From NCBI RefSeq assembly GCF_041429785.1, contig NZ_CP163423.1, positions 2,666,001-2,730,000 of the forward strand: a DNA stretch of 64,000 bases. The letters are read 5' to 3'. Positions 59,798 to 64,000 of the stretch are shown here, one piece after another; the stretch's first letter is position 1; each line of letters starts with the position of its first letter. The notes under the pieces were generated by a model. It did not search any database and had not been told where the DNA came from. It saw only the letters and a program-made list of their open reading frames with translations. Position numbers and translations under genes: made by a program. Origin of the DNA: Fretibacter rubidus. GTDB lineage: Bacteria; Pseudomonadota; Alphaproteobacteria; Caulobacterales; Maricaulaceae.

Positions 59798-60055
59798 CTA
59801 GCCCGCCAACAAAGGATCAAGCCCGCCGCGGGCCTCTAATGCCATCAGATCATCACAGCCGCCAATATGTTTGCCGTCGATGAAAATCTGCGGAAAGGTG
59901 TTCCCACCATTGGCCCGTTCGTTCATTTCCGCGCGTTTGGCTTTGTCCATTGCGGCGGGGATGTCGATATATGACGCGCCCTTTTTATCAAAAAGGGCTT
60001 TGGCCCGGCTGCAATAGGGGCACATGAATTTAGTATAAATTTCGATTTTAGCCAC
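59798..60055 (-). CDS. grxC: Glutaredoxin 3
   Basis: An 85-residue class I glutaredoxin with the dithiol active site CPYC, the TFPQIFIDGKHIGGCDDL glutathione-binding segment and normal length. The start is the GTG at 60055, preceded by GGAG; the open frame extends 22 codons further upstream into non-coding sequence. It sits between comF and the nitrilase in a conserved order. Confidence 0.94.
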   Translation of the reverse strand: MAKIEIYTKFMCPYCSRAKALFDKKGASYIDIPAAMDKAKRAEMNERANGGNTFPQIFIDGKHIGGCDDLMALEARGGLDPLLAG

Positions 60056-60092
60056 TGGGGTCTCCGCGCATAGATATGTAAAATTACATATA

Positions 60093-60923
60093 CTATGTAG
60101 GCAGAGCGGCCCCTTTGACAACCCGCGCCAGCGTCAGCGCGTGAACTGATTTTGCCCCGCCCTTATAAAGACATTGTGTGCAAGCCTCTAGCGTCGCCCC
60201 GGTGGTAAAAACATCATCAATCAAAACAACCGTTTTACCGCCTACGCTGGCCTTGGGGCTGAGCCGAAAGGCCCCGCGCACATTACGTCGGCGCCCTGAA
60301 TAGGACAGCCCGCCCTGGGTCTTTGTGGCGCGAGCACGGGTGAGGCTGTGGGTATCAACAGGCAGTCGGCAAAGCTTGGCAATCGCGCCCGCCAGTATCG
60401 CCGATTGATTATAGCGCCGTTGCGTCAGCCGTGAATAATGCAGCGGCACGGGGATAATAACGTCCGCCTTAGATAATCCGTCGCGCCCCGCGCGGCGCAT
60501 TTGGCGCGCAAACATCGATAGCGCCTCTGTGCGGCCGCCATGTTTAAACGCCAGCACGACAGAGCGGCTGGCATCATTATAAGCAAAGGCCGAACGGGCA
60601 GACCTATAGCGCGGGCGCTTAGACGTGCAGCGTCCACAAAGCGCATCATCGCCCATATCAAATTCAAAAGGAAAGCCACAGGCTGCGCAGCAAGGATCAT
60701 CAATAAAGGTGACATCCGCCCAACCGAGTTGTGGATCAAGCCCTGGGAAAAGCCCCATAGGCGGTAAAATCGTATCGATAACCCGCCCCCCAATTGATTT
60801 CAGAGTTGTGGCTGTTAGAGGGACAGCCTTCATGCGCGGCCAGGATTTAAACATAGGCGTCTTGAACGTCGCCAGTGGCTCTATTTTTGTCCGTGGTAAA
60901 TTGCCCGCTTTCTTTTCACCCAT
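60093..60923 (-). CDS. comF: ComF-family phosphoribosyltransferase-like protein
   Basis: A 276-residue protein with an N-terminal Cys-rich zinc segment (CCAACGFPFEFDMGDDALCGRC) and a phosphoribosyltransferase fold ending in VVLIDDVFTTGATLEAC, plus VIIPVPLHYSRLTQRRYNQSAIL. Members are linked to DNA uptake in competent bacteria, although in many species only the gene context is known. The true start could be one of the internal ATGs (residue 24 or 31); the first ATG is used here. It is divergent from the methyltransferase gene. Confidence 0.88.
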   Translation of the reverse strand: MGEKKAGNLPRTKIEPLATFKTPMFKSWPRMKAVPLTATTLKSIGGRVIDTILPPMGLFPGLDPQLGWADVTFIDDPCCAACGFPFEFDMGDDALCGRCTSKRPRYRSARSAFAYNDASRSVVLAFKHGGRTEALSMFARQMRRAGRDGLSKADVIIPVPLHYSRLTQRRYNQSAILAGAIAKLCRLPVDTHSLTRARATKTQGGLSYSGRRRNVRGAFRLSPKASVGGKTVVLIDDVFTTGATLEACTQCLYKGGAKSVHALTLARVVKGAALPT

Positions 60924-60943
60924 AGCTCTTCCATAAACGCGCT

Positions 60944-61894
60944 ATGACAGCTTCGGAACCATCCAGCCCGCAATCAGGCACACCGACCCCCCAAAAGACG
61001 GCTCCGCATGTCTTTGACGCGGAGCTGCGCCGTATCAGGCGTGCACGGGCCGTCAGACGTGCCGTAAAATCGGACAAGCCCGCCTTTTTTATTCCGCGCT
61101 GCGCAGAAGACGCCGCAGACCGTATGCAGGATATAAACCGTCGATTTGAGCGTGCGTTGATCATTGGCCCGCCTGATTTCTGGCCCCAGCTTCGCGAACT
61201 GCTGCCAACGGATAAGCACCCAACAACGGTCGTACAGGCCTATGATATTGACCCCGATGATGCAGCGGATTTCGGCCTTGATATAGGCGCCCCTGATGAC
61301 GGCTTACCGATTGACGGTCCAAAATACGACCTGATTATTTCAGTGTTATCGCTGCATAGTGTCAATGATTTGCCAGGCGCGCTTTTGAATATGCGTCATA
61401 TCCTCAAGGCGGACGGTTTGATGATGGCGAGCCTGTTTGGGGGTGATAGCTTGCGTGAGTTGCGCACGGTATTTTACAGCGTCGAGGCGGAGCGTTTAGG
61501 CGGGATGAGCCCGCGTATTTTCCCCATGATCGATTTTTCCCAAGCTGCACAATTACTCCAACGCACAGGCTATGCCCTGCCCGTGGTCGACACTGACCGC
61601 TTTACCGTCAATTACGGCGCGCTCAGCACGCTGATTGGTGATATTCGCGATAGCGGGGATAGCAATGTGGCGGTGGCACGGGATAGACGACACCTTAGCC
61701 GAGACTTTCTTAAAGCCCTGGAGGCGGCTTACCGCGCGCAGTTTTCTAATGAGGCTGGAAAGATAACGGCGAGTTTTGAGATTTTATGGATGACCGGGTG
61801 GGCCCCGCATGACAGCCAGCAAAAACCGTTAAAGCCAGGGTCTGCTAAAATGCGGTTGTCAGATGCGCTGGGCGCGAAAGAGATTAAAATTTAA
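60944..61894 (+). CDS. SAM-dependent methyltransferase-like protein, NDUFAF5/BioC type
   Basis: A 316-residue protein starting with a Pro/Ser/Thr-rich stretch. The methyltransferase fold shows VFDAELRRIRRARAVRR, a degenerate nucleotide-binding region (RALIIGPPDFWPQLRELL), ISVLSLHSVNDLPGALLNMRHILKADGLMMASLFGGDSLRELR and RIFPMIDFSQAAQLLQRTGY. It is the alphaproteobacterial relative of NDUFAF5, which modifies the NDUFS7 subunit of complex I. It is divergent from comF. Confidence 0.85.
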   Translation: MTASEPSSPQSGTPTPQKTAPHVFDAELRRIRRARAVRRAVKSDKPAFFIPRCAEDAADRMQDINRRFERALIIGPPDFWPQLRELLPTDKHPTTVVQAYDIDPDDAADFGLDIGAPDDGLPIDGPKYDLIISVLSLHSVNDLPGALLNMRHILKADGLMMASLFGGDSLRELRTVFYSVEAERLGGMSPRIFPMIDFSQAAQLLQRTGYALPVVDTDRFTVNYGALSTLIGDIRDSGDSNVAVARDRRHLSRDFLKALEAAYRAQFSNEAGKITASFEILWMTGWAPHDSQQKPLKPGSAKMRLSDALGAKEIKI

Positions 61895-61909
61895 ACGCCC
61901 GATTGCGCT

Positions 61910-62092
61910 TTACATTTCATCGCCGACTTTATTGGAAATTTTGGTCCACATACCGCCTGTACCGCCGCCCAAAAGACGGATAGAGCCGATAATACCGACA
62001 CCGATAAGGGCGGCAATCAGACCATATTCAATGGCCGTTGCGCCAGATGTGTCACGGGCATAATCGTTTAAAAGTTTGCGCATCGCGTTCAT
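61910..62092 (-). CDS. Third Flp-type pilin, outside the tad locus
   Basis: A 60-residue prepilin (possible start at residue 4 as well). The core SGATAIEYGLIAALIGVGIIGSI matches the tad pilins, with the same cleavage site after glycine and Glu at mature position 5. The C-terminal half differs: it has a Gly-rich turn (RLLGGGTGGMWTKISNKVGDEM). It begins one base after the mutT stop, apparently within the argJ-mutT transcript and far from the tad genes. It may be a minor or condition-specific pilin. Confidence 0.87.
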   Translation of the reverse strand: MNAMRKLLNDYARDTSGATAIEYGLIAALIGVGIIGSIRLLGGGTGGMWTKISNKVGDEM

Positions 62093-62093
62093 C

Positions 62094-62528
62094 TCAATCC
62101 GTAAAGCGTCGGCCCGAAGGCAAACGATCCCTTAATTCCCGTGCCAGTTCAACATCCGCTGGCACCAAGTTTAATTCCGTCAGACGATCTGGGAACACCC
62201 ATTTCACCTTTTGGCCTTCTGTGGGACGTAAAAACCCATCCCATTGTCGACACAGATAAAGTGGCATCAAAAGATTAAAATCATCATAAGCGAATGAAGA
62301 AAATCCAAAGGGTTGCAAGCAGCGCAAGCACGGCTCTATCCCTAGTTCTTCATAAAGCTCGCGTACGACCGCGTCTTCTGGTGCCTCCCCCGTCTCCAGT
62401 TTTCCGCCCGGAAATTCCCACATCCCTGCATGGTCTTTCCCGCTCGGTCGCTGGCTCATTAAGACCCGCCCATCTGCATCAATCAGAGCACAGGCCGCAA
62501 CAAGCAACAACGGTTTATTAAGTGACAT
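62094..62528 (-). CDS. mutT: 8-oxo-dGTP diphosphatase (MutT, Nudix)
   Basis: A 144-residue Nudix hydrolase that removes oxidised dGTP. The Nudix box is GGKLETGEAPEDAVVRELYEELGI, preceded by ALIDADGRVLMSQRPSGKDHAGMWEFPGG, which is the MutT-specific entry. It follows argJ by 50 bases and is followed immediately by the third pilin gene. Confidence 0.93.
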   Translation of the reverse strand: MSLNKPLLLVAACALIDADGRVLMSQRPSGKDHAGMWEFPGGKLETGEAPEDAVVRELYEELGIEPCLRCLQPFGFSSFAYDDFNLLMPLYLCRQWDGFLRPTEGQKVKWVFPDRLTELNLVPADVELARELRDRLPSGRRFTD

Positions 62529-62578
62529 GTCTTAATTTTCCCTCAGCCGTTATGGTTAAGCGCGTCTTAATCTTAGCT

Positions 62579-63820
62579 CTAGCTGCGGTAATCCGCGTTA
62601 ATATCGATATATTGATGGGTCAAATCACAGCCGTAAACAACAGACTGACCGTCGCCCAGTCCCAAATCGACACGGATATCAATCTCGGCATTTTTCATAT
62701 AAGCCGCCCCGTCGGCCTCTGTATAATGCGGCGCAGGTTGACCATGCTGCGCGAGCAAATGCGGGCCGATATGAACCGTCAGCTTATCACGTTCCGCCGG
62801 CTCCCCCGCTTTGCCGACAGCCATAATGATGCGGCCCCAATTGGCGTCTTGCCCCGCCACAGCGGTTTTCACCAGCGGAGAGTTCGCAATGCTCATGCCG
62901 ATTTTCTTGGCGCTTTTATCGCTGACGGCCCCAGATATTGTGACGCGAATAAATTTGGAAATCCCTTCGCCGTCTTTGATGATTTGCATCGCCAAATTAA
63001 ATAAAACACGGTGAAGTGCGGCTTTGAAGTCATCAAGACGCGGATCATTCACATCTGTAATCAGTCTATGATCCGCCGCACAACTGGCCAGCAGCAAAAG
63101 CGTATCTGATGTGGATGTGTCGCTATCAACCGTAATGGCATTAAAGGTGCTGCCGACTTGGTCAGAGAGCAGGACTTGTAAAACGCTGTCGTTGATATTG
63201 GCGTCGGTCGCGACATAGGCCAGCATGGTCGCCATATCAGGCGCAATCATACCAGAGCCCTTGGCGATGCCGTTAATTTGCACGCGCACCCCATCAATTA
63301 CGGCGCTGTCAGTTGCGCCTTTAGCATAGGTATCTGTCGTCATTATCGCACGCGCCGCATCGGCCCAGCCCTCCGCTGACAAGCTGGCTTTCATCGCGGA
63401 GAACTGCGCTGTGAGCTTTGAGGCGTCCAAGGCTTCGCCAATGACACCCGTGGAGGATAGCAAGACACCGTCACGCGCGGCACCAAAAATATCCGCAATG
63501 CCTTGAGCGGTCTCGACCACGGCATCTACCGATTTTTGACCCGCAAAAACATTGGCCGTGCCAGAATTGACCACCACAACACGCGGGCCTTTTGTGTCAA
63601 CCGATAGCGCCTTGCGTGACCAATCCACAGGCGCACCGGGGCAGAGGTTTTGGGTGAAGACACCGGCGACTTGCGTTCCCGCTTGGCCGACCATCACCCA
63701 TAAATCCGTGCGCCCTTTATAGCGCACGCCAGCCTCGGCCGTAGCCATAGTGAAGCCGTCAATCTTTGGCATATCGGGAAAATGTAAAGGGGCAAAAGGC
63801 GAAGGCTTATATTTACTCAT
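62579..63820 (-). CDS. argJ: Bifunctional ornithine acetyltransferase / N-acetylglutamate synthase
   Basis: The 413-residue precursor (ATG 63820) of the arginine pathway enzyme that self-cleaves into two chains. The cleavage site is between Ala197 and Thr198 in KGSGMIAPDMATML; Thr198 is the nucleophile. DSDTSTSDTLLL and GQDANWGRIIMAVGKAG are further conserved blocks. The upstream open frame of 36 codons belongs to the previous gene region. The start overlaps the preceding stop by eight bases. Confidence 0.95.
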   Translation of the reverse strand: MSKYKPSPFAPLHFPDMPKIDGFTMATAEAGVRYKGRTDLWVMVGQAGTQVAGVFTQNLCPGAPVDWSRKALSVDTKGPRVVVVNSGTANVFAGQKSVDAVVETAQGIADIFGAARDGVLLSSTGVIGEALDASKLTAQFSAMKASLSAEGWADAARAIMTTDTYAKGATDSAVIDGVRVQINGIAKGSGMIAPDMATMLAYVATDANINDSVLQVLLSDQVGSTFNAITVDSDTSTSDTLLLLASCAADHRLITDVNDPRLDDFKAALHRVLFNLAMQIIKDGEGISKFIRVTISGAVSDKSAKKIGMSIANSPLVKTAVAGQDANWGRIIMAVGKAGEPAERDKLTVHIGPHLLAQHGQPAPHYTEADGAAYMKNAEIDIRVDLGLGDGQSVVYGCDLTHQYIDINADYRS

Positions 63821-64000
63821 CAGGGGTTTGCTCTTCTTCTTGTGGGATATTTTCAGACGCGTCCTCTTCAGACATGTCCACTGGCGTGTCCTTATCGACA
63901 ATAGCTTGACCAAATAATAACGACACATCGCCTTTGTCGCGCAAATCTTTCACGAGTTTTTGTATTTCGTCATAAGTCATAAAATTGACAATCTCGCCGC
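63813..64000 (-). CDS. C-terminus of an upstream gene, probably a peptidyl-prolyl isomerase
   Basis: The reading frame is open to the window edge and ends with TAA at 63813-63815, inside the argJ start region. The visible 61 residues are GEIVNFMTYDEIQKLVKDLRDKGDVSLLFGQAIVDKDTPVDMSEEDASENIPQEEEQTPDE (given in two parts by position: helix first, acidic tail after residue 38). A parvulin-type PPIase before argJ is common in alphaproteobacteria, which is the only reason for the proposed function; the fragment itself is not diagnostic. Confidence 0.5.
   Translation of the reverse strand, partial: GEIVNFMTYDEIQKLVKDLRDKGDVSLLFGQAIVDKDTPVDMSEEDASENIPQEEEQTPDE

Overview
The window reads as chromosomal DNA of an alphaproteobacterium with roughly even base composition, most likely in the Caulobacterales/Hyphomonadales group. 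Supporting signs are a complete tad/cpa pilus locus, the cycM-kdsB-pheA block, the comF-grxC-nitrilase-DUF1178 block, the SDHAF4-like DUF1674 protein, an SRP RNA gene next to dnaX, and perfect TTAA-N7-TTAA motifs of the kind bound by CtrA. The family-level placement is inference. Most of the window is ordinary core genome. No insertion sequence, prophage, tRNA, rRNA or CRISPR array was seen.

Layout. 1-6.1 kb: a truncated membrane protein, a lipoprotein, gamma-glutamyltransferase, and the dnaX-ybaB operon ending in a Tat-exported isomerase-like protein. 6.2-7.0 kb: a STAS-like protein and the signal recognition particle RNA (minus strand). 7-16 kb: cytochrome P450, nudC, DoxX and YHS proteins, the kdsB-pheA operon divergent from a membrane cytochrome c, a MarR regulator facing a membrane acyltransferase-like protein, and a leucyl aminopeptidase. 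16.3-29.9 kb: the tad locus. tadD is on the plus strand. On the minus strand, in transcription order, come two identical flp pilin genes, cpaA, cpaB, cpaC, cpaD, cpaE, tadA/cpaF, tadB and tadC. On the plus strand follow a solo CpaC-N-terminal-domain protein, tadE and a tadG-like gene. 29.9-39.5 kb: a phosphatase, nrdB, an aspartyl-hydroxylase-like protein, an outer-membrane protein, pyrF, an SDR, an MscS channel, a rhodanese lipoprotein and argG.

39.5-49 kb: one A+T-rich AAA/DUF4143 ATPase gene that looks acquired, with degenerate repeats upstream; a glycosyltransferase; nrdA with NrdR-type operators; two Tyr/Ser/Gly-rich exported proteins; the SDHAF4-like protein; a 59-residue membrane protein overlapping a histidine-phosphatase lipoprotein; and an HNH protein. 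49-56.7 kb: a beta-propeller protein, a DUF547 protein, the ppk-ppx polyphosphate pair, ptsN and hpf. 57-64 kb: an orphan ParB-like protein, purine nucleoside phosphorylase, the comF block, an NDUFAF5-like methyltransferase, and an operon PPIase?-argJ-mutT-flp that carries a third pilin gene.

How they work together. The tad genes encode a whole Flp pilus machine: prepilin, prepilin peptidase, secretin, ATPase, inner-membrane platform, pilotin and pseudopilins. The two class I ribonucleotide reductase subunits lie about 11 kb apart, yet both promoters carry two NrdR-like boxes 31 bp apart. The most interesting non-genic signals are these NrdR pairs, the CtrA-like boxes at nrdA and the ParB-like gene, the perfect 377-bp pilin duplication, and the repeat cluster in front of the ATPase gene. 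The least understood genes are the paired Tyr/Ser-rich exported proteins, the 59-residue protein and the ParB-like orphan.
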